Under the pieces are notes generated by a model. It was given only the letters and a program-made list of their open reading frames with translations. It was not told the DNA's origin and ran no database searches. Positions 26,777 to 36,288 of a DNA stretch of 64,000 nucleotides are shown in pieces. The stretch is from CAVYUC01 sp963783085 (lineage in GTDB: Bacteria; Bacteroidota; Bacteroidia; Bacteroidales; Prolixibacteraceae), in contig CAWAMJ010000020.1 in the NCBI GenBank assembly GCA_963783085.1, positions 744,001 to 808,000 on the forward strand. The letters are read 5' to 3'. Made by a program: the position numbers and the translations under genes. Numbering within the stretch: the first letter of the stretch is position 1; each line of letters starts with the position of its first letter.

Positions 26777-27604
26777 CTAATCATTCAAATTATAACGTTC
26801 GAATGCTGTCACAGTAAGTTCTTTGTCGTTTTGATTAAGGAAATCTTTCACCGAAATTTTAGCTTCTTTTACATATGCCTGGTTCAGCAAGGTAACTTCT
26901 TTGTACCACTTGTTTAATGAACCCTGCGCGATTTTATCGATCATTGCTTCCGGTTTTCCTTCCTGGCGGTATTTTTCCCTGGCAATTTCCAGTTCTTTGT
27001 CAATAACTTCCTGGGGAATGGAATCTACATCCACAGCAACCGGAGCCATTGCAGCTACTTGCATGGCCACGTCTTTGGCTACCTGTGCATCCACGCTGGC
27101 TTTACTGAAACCAACCAAAGTGGCCAATTTATTTCCGGGATGGATGTATGCGGCTACTGTTTCAGCTTCTATCTTGCTGTAATATGAAAGATCGATTTTT
27201 TCGCCTATCACCCCGGTTTGCTCCGTAACCTGGGCTTCAATCGTCCTTCCGTCAAATTCCAGTTGCTTGAGCGTATCCAGGTTTTCTGCCTGATTGGCCA
27301 GTGCAATATTCAAGATTTGATCGGCAAAGGCAACAAAGTTTTCATTCTTTGCCACAAAGTCGGTTTCACAATTTAAAACCACCAATGCGCCAAATTTTTT
27401 ATCATCGGTTACTTTGGCAAGCACAGCGCCTTCCGAAGCTTCCCGATCGGCACGTTTGCTGGCTACCAGTTTTCCTTTTTCGCGAATAATTTCGAGGGCC
27501 CTGTCAAAATTACCGTCGGCTTCAGTCAGTGCATTTTTGCAGTCCATCATTCCTGCACCGGTTATTTTTCGTAATTTAACTACGTCGGCTGTTGTAAATG
27601 ACAT
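26777..27604 (-). CDS. tsf: Elongation factor Ts
   Basis: Nucleotide exchange factor for EF-Tu. The 275-residue protein has the N-terminal UBA-like domain with VKLRKITGAGMMDCKNALTEADGNFDRALEIIREKG, the core with NCETDFVAKNENF, and the C-terminal dimerisation part. It is the last gene of rplM-rpsI-rpsB-tsf, 44 bp after rpsB, and ends at a strong terminator. Confidence 0.97.
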   Translation of the reverse strand: MSFTTADVVKLRKITGAGMMDCKNALTEADGNFDRALEIIREKGKLVASKRADREASEGAVLAKVTDDKKFGALVVLNCETDFVAKNENFVAFADQILNIALANQAENLDTLKQLEFDGRTIEAQVTEQTGVIGEKIDLSYYSKIEAETVAAYIHPGNKLATLVGFSKASVDAQVAKDVAMQVAAMAPVAVDVDSIPQEVIDKELEIAREKYRQEGKPEAMIDKIAQGSLNKWYKEVTLLNQAYVKEAKISVKDFLNQNDKELTVTAFERYNLND

Positions 27605-27648
27605 ATAACTCTTTTTTTAATGTGTTTCTAATTGTTTAAAACTATTCA

Positions 27649-28470
27649 CTAATCTTCATTTTCTTCGACGTCTTCTGTTTCCTCAACTTCTTCTTCCTCT
27701 TCAACCACTCTTTTCTTTTCCGCTCTTATTTTTTTTCTGGGTTTTTTCGGAGCGTTTTCCGGTTCATCTTTATCCTTTTCTGCTTTGCGCTCGTTTAAAC
27801 CTTCTTTTATCGCGTCAACCATTGTGCCTACAATCAATTTAATCGATTGCGATGCGTCGTCGTTGGCCGGAATAACGAAATCAATTCCGTTTGGGTTTGA
27901 ATTTGTATCAACAATGGCAAATATGGGAATCCCCAACCGCTGTGCTTCACGAACGGCGATTTTTTCTTTCAGTATATCAACGATAAATAATGCTGCCGGT
28001 AAGCGGGTAAGATCAGCGATACTACCCAGAATTTTTTCCAGTTTTGCACGTTGCCTTGTTATTTGCAGTTTTTCACGTTTCGAAAGATTATCCCAACTTG
28101 AATCTTTTGTCATTTTATCAATCGAAATCATTTTTTTCACTGCCTTCCTGATGGTTGGGAAGTTGGTAAGCATTCCACCCGGCCAACGCTCTGTAACATA
28201 TGGCATTCCGGCACTTTTTACCTGTTCGGAAACCAATTCTTTCGCCTGCTTTTTTGTAGCGACAAATAAAATTTTTCGCCCCGATTTGGCAATTTGTTTA
28301 ATGGCTGCAGCAGCTTCGTCGATTTTTACAATTGTCTTTTGAAGATCAATGATGTGGATACCGTTTTTTTCCATGAAAATGTATGGTTCCATGTTCGGGT
28401 TCCACTTTCTTTTCAGGTGTCCGAAATGTACACCTGCATCCAATAAATCCTGAAAATTTGTTCTTGGCAT
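27649..28470 (-). CDS. rpsB: 30S ribosomal protein S2
   Basis: Small-subunit ribosomal protein. The start at MPRTNFQDLLDAGVHFGHLKRKWNPNM (28470) is preferred to the in-frame ATG 30 bp upstream because it matches the family's usual N-terminus. The body is ordinary, with HIIDLQKT and the RWPGGMLTNF segment. After about residue 228 it carries a highly charged tail of some 45 residues, first Lys/Pro-rich (PKKPRKKIRAEKKR) and then almost purely Glu/Asp, longer than in E. coli S2. Confidence 0.96.
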   Translation of the reverse strand: MPRTNFQDLLDAGVHFGHLKRKWNPNMEPYIFMEKNGIHIIDLQKTIVKIDEAAAAIKQIAKSGRKILFVATKKQAKELVSEQVKSAGMPYVTERWPGGMLTNFPTIRKAVKKMISIDKMTKDSSWDNLSKREKLQITRQRAKLEKILGSIADLTRLPAALFIVDILKEKIAVREAQRLGIPIFAIVDTNSNPNGIDFVIPANDDASQSIKLIVGTMVDAIKEGLNERKAEKDKDEPENAPKKPRKKIRAEKKRVVEEEEEVEETEDVEENED

Positions 28471-28572
28471 CTGTTTACTTTTTAATGTATCTAAAAGCAA
28501 CCGTTGAGTAGTCCCTTGTTCCCGGGAATCTCAACCGTTTTAGACCCATATAATTAATAATAAAAAATAATT

Positions 28573-28959
28573 TTAACGTTTTGAGAACTGGAACCGTTTT
28601 CTTGCTTTCGGGCGACCTGGTTTCTTACGTTCAACTTCACGCGGATCCCGGGTAAGGAAACCTGCTGATTTTAACTCTTTCCTGTTTTCCGGATTGATTT
28701 CTACCAATGCCCGTGAAATGGCCAGTCGCAGCGCTTCGGCCTGTCCCTTAATACCACCGCCGTCCAAATTAACCTTGATGTCGTATTTTTCAGCAACTTC
28801 AGCCACATTGAGCGGTTGCATCACGATGTACTGGAGGGTAGTGGTTGGAAAATATTCTTTTAATTCCCTTTTATTAATGGTAATGTTACCTTTACCTTCG
28901 TTCATGTAGATACGGGCAATTGCCGATTTTCTACGTCCTATTGTATTTACTGCTTCCAT
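28573..28959 (-). CDS. rpsI: 30S ribosomal protein S9
   Basis: A 128-residue small-subunit protein with the N-terminal GRRKSAIARIYM, the central GGGIKGQAEALRLAISRAL and the C-terminal KKPGRPKARKRFQFSKR tail that reaches the P-site tRNA. It starts 5 bp after rplM ends and is translationally linked to it. Confidence 0.97.
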   Translation of the reverse strand: MEAVNTIGRRKSAIARIYMNEGKGNITINKRELKEYFPTTTLQYIVMQPLNVAEVAEKYDIKVNLDGGGIKGQAEALRLAISRALVEINPENRKELKSAGFLTRDPREVERKKPGRPKARKRFQFSKR

Positions 28960-28964
28960 CTTGC

Positions 28965-29420
28965 TTATTTATTCTTACTGAAATCAACAACTTTAGGTTT
29001 TTGAGCTTCATACTTGTGCTCCGCACCAACAACTACGTGCAGGTTTCTGAACAATTGCCGTCCCAACTTGTTTTTCGGCAACATTCCTTTCACGGCTTTT
29101 TCAACCAGACGTTCAGGATATTTGTCGAGAATTTGTTTGGGAGTCTGAGTGATTTGGCCTCCCGGATAACCGGAATGGCGCAGGTAAATTTTGTCGGATA
29201 ATTTGTTTCCGGTAAGTCTTACCTTTTCGGCATTAATAACAATAACATTGTCACCACAATCCACATGCGGCGTAAATTCGGGTTTATGTTTTCCCCGCAG
29301 GATTTTGGCAACTTCTGAAGCCAGGCGCCCCAGTACCAGGTTTTCAGCATCAACTAAAACCCATTCTTTGTTAACAGTGGCTTTATTTGCCGAAACCGTT
29401 TTAAAACTAAGCGTATTCAC
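28965..29420 (-). CDS. rplM: 50S ribosomal protein L13
   Basis: A 151-residue large-subunit protein with WVLVDAENLVLGRLASEVAKILRGKHKPEFTPH near the N-terminus and GMLPKNKLGRQLFRNLHVV near the C-terminus. It is the first gene of the rplM-rpsI-rpsB-tsf operon, with a promoter at 29565-29594 and a leader of about 140 nt. Confidence 0.97.
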   Translation of the reverse strand: MNTLSFKTVSANKATVNKEWVLVDAENLVLGRLASEVAKILRGKHKPEFTPHVDCGDNVIVINAEKVRLTGNKLSDKIYLRHSGYPGGQITQTPKQILDKYPERLVEKAVKGMLPKNKLGRQLFRNLHVVVGAEHKYEAQKPKVVDFSKNK

Positions 29421-29564
29421 TTTTTAAAATTTTATTTGTTCAACACTTGCTGTTTCTTTTCACAGAGTGGATGATTTGAAACTTCGGGCAGGTTTCAAAA
29501 AATCGTTACTCGAAGAAAATCAACACATTATACAATCTACAAGTAAGGACAATAATCGGGACTG

Positions 29565-29594
29565 CAAAAGTATTTTCTTTTTTCTTATTTCCAA
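29565..29594 (-). promoter_or_regulatory. Promoter of the rplM-rpsI-rpsB-tsf operon
   Basis: Minus-strand TACTTTTG (29565-29572) matches TAnnTTTG, and TTG (29592-29594) is 19 bp upstream. This leaves about 140 nt of untranslated leader before rplM, long enough for a ribosomal-protein control element. The only structure seen there is a small GAAAC/GTTTC stem at about 29477-29495. Confidence 0.6.
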
Positions 29595-29679
29595 AAAATA
29601 ACCTCTTTTTTTTCAATTATTTAGGTTGAGGTTAGCTAAAGATTAACTGTACGTTCAGCGTATGTTGAAAAGTGAAATT

Positions 29680-31914
29680 CTAAGGTTGTATTTCAGAAAA
29701 AGAAGGATTATTGATGTTGCCTATTTTAATAAAGCGACGGCTTTTTCTCATTTCGTTTGAATCATTTTCCTTAAATTCGGTAAGTATCAAATAGCCACCT
29801 TTCTCTTGCGGGAGTTTGAAAAATGCGGGTATGTTTGTTCTACCGTACGGTTTTAACTCAACCGGCCATTTTTGCTGAATAACTGTTTTGCCTTCGGAAT
29901 CAATTAATTTAACAGTTACTGTCCCTTTTGAAGGATTTTTGAGGTCGTTCACCCCGGCCAGGTTAAACGCCAGCAATTCCCCAGGATCATAATAGCCGTT
30001 CGGGAAATAACGCTGGTCGGCCAAATCGATGAAAATATTGGCGGGTGCAAATGCATGTTTAAACCATTTCAGCGTAACCCCTGGTTCCAGATCTTTGATA
30101 TTGTTGATGTACCAATCGCCGGTATATCCGTAATTGTTGGTAAGATGAGTGAACGCAAGCACCCCGGCCATTGTCCGTTCGCCGCGGATCCATTCTGTTT
30201 CGCAGGAGAGCCAGTAAGCCTGCATTTCGCGGCGCTGTTCGGGCGTGGCATTTTTGCCCAGAATTCCATCGTACAGGTTTTTGGTCAATTTTGCAGGCTG
30301 TCCGTCGCGCCAGAGCCAGTTCCAGCCGTATTCGTTCACCAGTTGTGTTGCCGATGCATCGAGGTATTTCAACTGGCTGGGTTCCCAGTCGTCCATTTTA
30401 CCTAATTGATATGGATGTGCTTTCAGGTATTCCACAGGATCTTTTTCCTGCATCACATTCCAGCCGGCGCGGTAAAGGTGCGGCTCATCCATCGGATCGA
30501 TACCCGCCATATCTGATTCCTGCATGTAGCCGGCATCCCATATCCGGGTAGGATCGAGTTGCTGCAATTCAGGAATCAGCGTATTTCCAATGTAGCTGTT
30601 CCAGTTTTCGTTGATGGCGTCCCAAATAACAATGCTCGGATGGTTTCCGTCGCTCCAGACCCAGTCGGTATATTCCGTGCGGATTTGCTCGTCCCAGCCA
30701 TGGTTTTGCCAGTACAACCATTCGTTCTGAAAAACCATTCCGTATTCATCGGCTAAATCGTACCAGAAATCGGGCACGATTCCCACGCAAATCCGCATCG
30801 CATTCCAGTCGATGGATTTCGGGTCGTCAATCAGCATTTTTTTCACCCACTCGCGATCCCATGGTAGGGCTGCACAATCCGGGTCTTCAAAAAACCGGTG
30901 CAGCGTAATGTTTGTTCCGCGTAAATAATATTTTTCGCCGTTCAGGTAAAAGAACTTTCCCGTGCGTTCAAAATCACGCATTCCGAATTGCGAATTTACT
31001 GCATCTGAAAGTTCGTCCCCATCAAAAAGCCGGATTTCAGCTTCGTATAAAAAAGGATTTTCAGGTGACCATTTTTTGAAGTTCTGAAGCGGAATTTCAA
31101 TCTCCAGCTTTGTTTCATTATCGCGAACGATTTCCCCTGAAAAAGATTTCCGCGCAACTTCATTTCCTGTTTCTTTTTCACGAATAATAACTTCACCTTT
31201 TACCGAATCCAGCATCGGATCGCCATACATTACCTGCTGGGGGTAAAAACTACGCATAAGTATTTTTACTGTCGCCTTTTTTTCTTTTACCGAAGGGAGA
31301 ACGAGATTTTTCAGTATTTTTTGTTTCCCGGAAAACGAGAGAAAAACGTCATCCCATATTCCTGGAATATAATTCGCTTTTTCCTTGTCAGTACTTCCGG
31401 CTGCGCCCGGAGGCAGCCAAATCCGCTCGCCGACCCGGATAAGGATCTCGTTTTCTTCGCCAAATTTCAGTGCCTGAGTTATCTTCAAATCGATGGGTGT
31501 ATAACATGAAACCGACTGCCCCACATCCATCCCGTTTACATAGACCTGTGTTACATATTTGCTTTTCAGGATGGTGAGCATCGCTTCTTTCCCGTTTAAT
31601 GCAGAAGAAATATCCACTGTCTTTCTGTACCAGCTGTACTTTGGCGTGTAATCGAGTTCCCGGTAATCAGCAGCTTCATCTGCAATAGTTTGTTCCGGTT
31701 TTTTGAACAACTTATCATAGGCCTCAATTTTGGGTTCAGCCAGATGAATTAGCCCCGGCACCGGACATTTCCGCGTAAATTGCTGTGGTGGAAAAGCGTT
31801 CAGTGTTTGCTCAAAATCCCACTTTCCGTTGAGGTTGATTACTTTTCCTTCATTTTGTGCAGAGCAAAAAACGGACAACAGGAAAGCGGTTAAAAAGATG
31901 GTCAGGTTTTTCAT
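29680..31914 (-). CDS. Secreted glycoside hydrolase family 2 enzyme
   Basis: A 744-residue secreted protein with signal peptide MKNLTIFLTAFLLSVFCSAQ (start at 31914; the ATG 15 bp upstream is less likely). It follows the GH2 plan: an N-terminal jelly-roll sugar-binding domain with NGKWDFEQ and YSWYRKTVDIS, an immunoglobulin-like domain, and a TIM barrel. The catalytic residues fit Glu436 in DAINENWN (acid/base) and Glu528 in LVNEYGWNW (nucleophile). GH2 covers beta-galactosidases, beta-mannosidases, beta-glucuronidases and others; the specificity cannot be read here. It lies downstream of the hexokinase and GH29 genes on the same strand. Confidence 0.85.
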   Translation of the reverse strand: MKNLTIFLTAFLLSVFCSAQNEGKVINLNGKWDFEQTLNAFPPQQFTRKCPVPGLIHLAEPKIEAYDKLFKKPEQTIADEAADYRELDYTPKYSWYRKTVDISSALNGKEAMLTILKSKYVTQVYVNGMDVGQSVSCYTPIDLKITQALKFGEENEILIRVGERIWLPPGAAGSTDKEKANYIPGIWDDVFLSFSGKQKILKNLVLPSVKEKKATVKILMRSFYPQQVMYGDPMLDSVKGEVIIREKETGNEVARKSFSGEIVRDNETKLEIEIPLQNFKKWSPENPFLYEAEIRLFDGDELSDAVNSQFGMRDFERTGKFFYLNGEKYYLRGTNITLHRFFEDPDCAALPWDREWVKKMLIDDPKSIDWNAMRICVGIVPDFWYDLADEYGMVFQNEWLYWQNHGWDEQIRTEYTDWVWSDGNHPSIVIWDAINENWNSYIGNTLIPELQQLDPTRIWDAGYMQESDMAGIDPMDEPHLYRAGWNVMQEKDPVEYLKAHPYQLGKMDDWEPSQLKYLDASATQLVNEYGWNWLWRDGQPAKLTKNLYDGILGKNATPEQRREMQAYWLSCETEWIRGERTMAGVLAFTHLTNNYGYTGDWYINNIKDLEPGVTLKWFKHAFAPANIFIDLADQRYFPNGYYDPGELLAFNLAGVNDLKNPSKGTVTVKLIDSEGKTVIQQKWPVELKPYGRTNIPAFFKLPQEKGGYLILTEFKENDSNEMRKSRRFIKIGNINNPSFSEIQP

Positions 31915-31965
31915 TTTGGATAGATACAAGACTTTTGGGTTTCAGTATCAAAACTCAGAAGAATT

Positions 31966-31999
31966 CCTCCTTCCCTCCCTTTTGGGGAGGGTTGGGAGG
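31966..31999. terminator. C/G-rich hairpin between hexokinase and GH2 genes
   Basis: CCCTCCC (31973-31979) pairs with GGGAGGG (31985-31991), and the flanking CCTCC/GGAGG (31966-31970, 31995-31999) extends it. The stem is stable, but no clean T tract follows it on the minus strand, so it could be a terminator, a processing site or a dispersed C-rich repeat of the kind frequent in Bacteroidota. Confidence 0.45.
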
Positions 32000-32007
32000 G
32001 GCTTCTT

Positions 32008-33369
32008 TTAATTTACAATAGCGGCAATTGCAGCTCCCAGCAAACTTGAATTTTCAACCTCTACAATTTCATAGTAGCGTTTATTATCGCCTGCAAGAAA
32101 GTCATTCAGGAACTGTTCAAACATTTTCTGAAAGTTTTTTAGCTTGTAAAAAGTTGTTCCTTCAATGGTCATCAGCACCGGTTTTTCGGCTGAAGTAGCC
32201 TTGCCGGTCCGGAGAATCACTGACGCCAGATTTGCCGCTACCAATTTTGCAGCGCGTTCAATCATTCCGTCGATAATTGTGGTTGCGATTTTTTTATCCT
32301 CATCGGAAACCAAAGCATTATGCAGTTTGCTCAAATCCAACTCCTCTACCTTTGTCGCTGTTTTTTGTCCGGCGCCGGTTGCAAGTGATTCAGCCGGCGT
32401 TTCTTTATCCGGTTCAATTCCCGAAACAAATTTGTTAACTTCTTCCGAAGTCAGTTCCGGCAGGTTTTTCACATTCTTTTTCGATTCTTCTGAAAACAGA
32501 CCTTCACCGGCAGCCATTTTTAGGGCTGTTGTGCAGAGACCGCCAAGATAACCTCCCGAAAACATTTTTTCGAAGGAGTAACGTCCCGGATTTTTTGTTG
32601 TGTTATCGAATGCAACATCAATATCCGTACGCGGCGCTTTATCGAAATTTCCGGATTCGATATTGATGATTTGGCTGCCGTTGTAATCCAAATCTGGTGT
32701 TTTCGTGATGTTTTTATTTGGTTCGATGTAGCTGGTATTTGTACCGGTTCCCAAAATAAACCCGATATAAGTATCGTATGTTTTTCCGGCAGTTGCGGCT
32801 TTCCCGGCGAGCAAAGTCGAAACGGTATCGTTCATCAGAACCAGTTGTTTGTCGGGAGTGCCCATGGCTTTCAACAGGTTTTCCCCAATCATTTCGCCAA
32901 TAACTTCCGGCGCTTTTACTTCTTTACTCCATTCCAGCAGTTTCCCGTCTTTGTTCGGGAAAATTTCGGCAGCATACGAAAAGCAAAATCCTATTTTATC
33001 CGATTCATTTTTATAGGGTTCCATATAACCTGCGAAAGTATCGAAGAATTCTTTTTTTGAAAGTTCTTCGTCTACAGCTGGCATTTTGTTGAGCTGGATA
33101 TTTTCGGTAACCAGTTTTAAATTTTCATCGAAATAGATTTTGGCGGCCCTGAAGTTTGTACCTCCCGCATCGATGGCCACGACCGGTTCATTTGGTTTGA
33201 CGGCGCCTTCCGCTTCAATATAGGTAGGCAACATCAGCAACGAACTTTCTTTGCCTTCGAGGCCGTTTTTCATATCGGTAAGAAAAGCGTTAACCAACTC
33301 CTGAATGTCGATATCAGAAGCTGTCATTTTGTGTGATTTTAGAAATTGTTGTGCTTTATTCATGGTCAT
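32008..33369 (-). CDS. Hexokinase
   Basis: ATP-dependent hexose kinase of the eukaryote-like hexokinase family, 453 residues. The phosphate-binding motifs are VAIDAGGTNFRAAKIYF (about 62-78) and the LVLMNDTVSTLLAGKA region with the catalytic Asp, followed by GFILGTGTNTSYIEP and a C-terminal SSLLGAAIAAI. The second Met (2 codons in) is an equally good start. It sits in the carbohydrate cluster between GH29 and GH2, and would phosphorylate released hexoses such as glucose, mannose or fructose. Confidence 0.9.
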   Translation of the reverse strand: MTMNKAQQFLKSHKMTASDIDIQELVNAFLTDMKNGLEGKESSLLMLPTYIEAEGAVKPNEPVVAIDAGGTNFRAAKIYFDENLKLVTENIQLNKMPAVDEELSKKEFFDTFAGYMEPYKNESDKIGFCFSYAAEIFPNKDGKLLEWSKEVKAPEVIGEMIGENLLKAMGTPDKQLVLMNDTVSTLLAGKAATAGKTYDTYIGFILGTGTNTSYIEPNKNITKTPDLDYNGSQIINIESGNFDKAPRTDIDVAFDNTTKNPGRYSFEKMFSGGYLGGLCTTALKMAAGEGLFSEESKKNVKNLPELTSEEVNKFVSGIEPDKETPAESLATGAGQKTATKVEELDLSKLHNALVSDEDKKIATTIIDGMIERAAKLVAANLASVILRTGKATSAEKPVLMTIEGTTFYKLKNFQKMFEQFLNDFLAGDNKRYYEIVEVENSSLLGAAIAAIVN

Positions 33370-33438
33370 TTATTTTTAATAAATTACAATAATTATTCGC
33401 TATTAAATTTTTGATTACAGCCATCAATTTAGGGAAAT

Positions 33439-34818
33439 TTATAAACCGTTTTCAATTTTAAAAACCCAGGCAAACTGGCTTGGATTGTTTCCCGGGGATA
33501 TTTCCGGTGTTGAAATTACCAGTTTATTTCCGGATTTTTTTGCTTTTACGGCTCCTTCCACACCCAGCAACCTTACATTTCCGGTTTTTTTAATTCCATT
33601 TACCGCAAATGATTTACCTGGAAATTCAGTAAAAATTACAAACAAATCATCTCCTTTTTGGGTGAAATACATATTTTTTTGAACATTTTCATTGGCGCCT
33701 TCCCATTTTCGGGTGCCGTAGATAGCATCGCCGTTTATTCTCAGCCAGTTCCCAATATCCAGTAAACGCTGTTGCTGAATTACCGGAATCCGGCCGTCGG
33801 CTGTCGGGCCAATGTCGAGCAGGAGGTTGCCGCCGCCTGCTACTTTTTCAACCAACATATCCACCAGTGCATCCGACGACATATAATTGTCGAGATCTTC
33901 CACCTGGTTATAGCCGAAGGAAGTCCCGATTCCGCGGCACTCTTCCCATGGCCGGTTTATCTCGCCCACTCCTTTCTGATCGTGCACCATATCATATTCT
34001 GTTGTGAAATAACCGCCATGAACGCCGCGTGTTTCTTTACCCCACCGGTCATTCACACAAACCCGGTCTTTCACCGGCGATTCATTATACAGCCAGGCCA
34101 GGAATTCAGTGCTTTTCCAGTCTTCGCTCGGATGATCCCATTCTCCATCCGTCCATAAAATGTCCGGTTCGTAGCGGGTAACCAAATCTTTCATTTGCGG
34201 AATCATGTGGTTATCAACATATTTTTCAAGGTTGCTGTGGTAGAGCGGATTATACCATTCATACAACGAATAGTAAAATCCCATGTGCAAACCGGCATCT
34301 TTTACTGCTTTGCTGAGGTCGCCGCATAAATCGCGGTGCGGACCGATATCTGCGCTGTTCCAGTTCCAGCTTTCAGCGCTCGGCCAAAGTGTAAAACCTT
34401 CGTGATGTTTTGAGGTTAGCACCACATATTTTGCCCCGGCACTTTTAAAAACATCCGCCCATTTTTCGGGTTCGAAATGACGGGCATTGAAATCATTGGC
34501 AAAATCCTGATATTGAAAGTCTTCGCCATACGTTTTGTTGTGATAGGTGCGAAATAATTTTCCGGCCGGACTGTCTTCGTTTATTCGCCGCCAATACCAT
34601 TCGGCATATTTTGCATAAATTCCAATATCGGCATCGGCGGGCGCCCAGGCAGGTACTGAATAAACACCCCAGTGGATAAAAATCCCGAATTTTGCATTTT
34701 CGAACCATTCCGGTACTGGCCGGCTGTCAATCGATTTCCAGTTGGGCTGGTAGGTTTGGGCGAACGAGGTAGTTAATGTGGTCATTACAATTAATAATGT
34801 TGCTGTTAAATTTTTCAT
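33439..34818 (-). CDS. Alpha-L-fucosidase, GH29
   Basis: A 459-residue secreted enzyme with signal peptide MKNLTATLLIVMTTLTTSFAQ that removes alpha-linked L-fucose. The GH29 barrel shows WFENAKFGIFIHWGVYSVPAW, AKYVVLTSKHHEGFTLWPS, MGFYYSLYEWYNP and the nucleophile Asp in LVTRYEPDILWTDGEWDHPS (in WTDGEW). LDIGPTADGRIP and a short C-terminal beta domain follow. It is co-directional with the hexokinase and GH2 genes and is the first gene after the REP/transposase array. Confidence 0.93.
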   Translation of the reverse strand: MKNLTATLLIVMTTLTTSFAQTYQPNWKSIDSRPVPEWFENAKFGIFIHWGVYSVPAWAPADADIGIYAKYAEWYWRRINEDSPAGKLFRTYHNKTYGEDFQYQDFANDFNARHFEPEKWADVFKSAGAKYVVLTSKHHEGFTLWPSAESWNWNSADIGPHRDLCGDLSKAVKDAGLHMGFYYSLYEWYNPLYHSNLEKYVDNHMIPQMKDLVTRYEPDILWTDGEWDHPSEDWKSTEFLAWLYNESPVKDRVCVNDRWGKETRGVHGGYFTTEYDMVHDQKGVGEINRPWEECRGIGTSFGYNQVEDLDNYMSSDALVDMLVEKVAGGGNLLLDIGPTADGRIPVIQQQRLLDIGNWLRINGDAIYGTRKWEGANENVQKNMYFTQKGDDLFVIFTEFPGKSFAVNGIKKTGNVRLLGVEGAVKAKKSGNKLVISTPEISPGNNPSQFAWVFKIENGL

Positions 34819-34864
34819 TGTATTACAGATTTATATTTATTAGTTGACCTATTTATTTTTAGCT

Positions 34865-35194
34865 GCCCTTTCAGGGCGATTAAATTCGTGTTGTTTTTTT
34901 CCCAAGGCGTTGCCATTGGGCTGAAATAAACTGTCCCTTCGGGACGATGAATTTGAAAAACATTCTGGTTCGTAATGATTTTCCAAGGAATTGCCATTGG
35001 GCTGAAGCAGTCTGTTCCTTCGGGACGTACGTAATTGAAAAAAGTTCTGGTTCATATTATTTCCTGTTATTCTGATTTTACATCATTTTCCGGTTCGCTA
35101 TATTTTATTCGTCAGGCTGAAAGCCTAAATTAATTTAGCCCAATGCAACGCGTTGGGTAATTGAAGCAGAGGTTGCACAGCGTCCTGAAAGGAC
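34865..35194. repeat. Palindrome array A1
   Basis: Eight short hairpins in order on the plus strand: GCCCTTTCAGGGC (34865-34877); CCCAAGGCGTTGCCATTGGG (34901-34920); GTCCCTTCGGGAC (34933-34945); degenerate copies of these last two types (about 34983-35000 and 35014-35026); AGGCTGAAAGCCT (35114-35126); CCCAATGCAACGCGTTGGG (35139-35157); GTCCTGAAAGGAC (35182-35194). They have the layout of REP-like elements around a REP-associated transposase. Confidence 0.85.
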
Positions 35195-35197
35195 AAT

Positions 35198-35653
35198 CTA
35201 ATCCGTCCATAAATATTCCTCCTTGTATTCAATTCCATATTCTTTTAAAAATAGAACAAGTTCTTCTTTAAATGTCATTCGTTTATGATGTTCTTCCTGG
35301 TTTTGTATGTATTGTTTTGTTTTGTCATGTAATGTCTGGCTGACAGAAAACCCTGCATACCCTCCCTGCCAGGCAAATGATTTGTAATAAGAATCAGTTG
35401 TTTTTATCCATCGGCTGCTGTGCCGTTTGATTTCCTCCGTGAGTTTTGCAAGCGCAATATTTTTCGACATAACACATAGAATATGTACATGATCATTTGT
35501 ACCGTTTATTAATATTGGAATCGATTGATTGCTTTTAATTACAGAACCCATATAGGCAAATAAATCTTTTTTGTTTTCATTTCGAATTTTAACTGATTTT
35601 GTTTTAATATGGAAAATGAGGTGGATATAAATTTTTGATAATGATTGTGCCAT
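35198..35653 (-). mobile_element. REP-associated tyrosine transposase (IS200-like), copy 1
   Basis: A 151-residue single-domain Y1 transposase of the IS200/IS605-related TnpA-REP family, which nicks and joins single-stranded DNA at hairpins. The HUH metal-binding motif is His55-Val-His57 in NDHVHIL, and the catalytic Tyr is probably Tyr115 in TKQYIQNQEEHH. IHLIFHIKTKS near the start is typical. No accessory gene (TnpB/IscB) is present. It is bracketed by palindromes on both sides, beginning 3 bp beyond its stop codon. Confidence 0.92.
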
Positions 35654-35670
35654 ATTGATTCGATTTTAGC

Positions 35671-35905
35671 TGCCCTTTCAGGGCGATTAATTTTCATGTC
35701 GTTTATTGCCCAAGGCGTTGCCATTGGGTTGAAAAAAGCTGTCCCTTCGGGACGTCAGAAATTGTTTTTTTCATATTTGGTTCTAAAAAGCATTATTCAT
35801 TGAAACCGAGTCATTTTATTTCGTCAGGCTGAAAGCCTAAATTAATTTAGCCCAATGCAACGCGTTGGGTAATTGAAGCAAGGTTGCACAGCATCCTGAA
35901 AGGAC
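35671..35905. repeat. Palindrome array B1
   Basis: Upstream of the transposase start: GCCCTTTCAGGGC (35671-35683), CCCAAGGCGTTGCCATTGGG (35709-35728), GTCCCTTCGGGAC (35741-35753), then AGGCTGAAAGCCT (35826-35838), CCCAATGCAACGCGTTGGG (35851-35869) and TCCTGAAAGGA (35894-35904). The order of types is the same as in array A1, without the internal degenerate pair. Confidence 0.85.
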
Positions 35906-35955
35906 AGTTTATGTAATTTTACATTTTTTAGGTTTTACATGAATTTATTTTAGCT

Positions 35956-36285
35956 GCCCTTTCAGGGCGATTAAATTCGTGTTGTTTTTTTCCCAAGGCA
36001 TTGCCATTGGGCTGAAATAAACTGTCCCTTCGGGACGATGAATTTGAAAAACATTCTGGTTCGTAATGATTTTCCAAGGAATTGCCATTGGGCTGAAGCA
36101 GTCTGTTCCTTCGGGACGTACGTAATTGAAAAAAGTTCTGGTTCATATTATTTCCTGTTATTCTGATTTTACATCATTTTCCGGTTCGCTATATTTTATT
36201 CGTCAGGCTGAAAGCCTAAATTAATTTAGCCCAATGCAACGCGTTGGGTAATTGAAGCAGAGGTTGCACAGCATCCTGAAAGGAC
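35956..36285. repeat. Palindrome array A2
   Basis: Second copy of array A, 1,091 bp after A1, with the same eight hairpins. It differs from A1 at a few bases, for example CCCAAGGCATTGCC instead of CCCAAGGCGTTGCC at about 35991-36004, and CATCC for CGTCC at 36276. Confidence 0.85.
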
Positions 36286-36288
36286 AAT

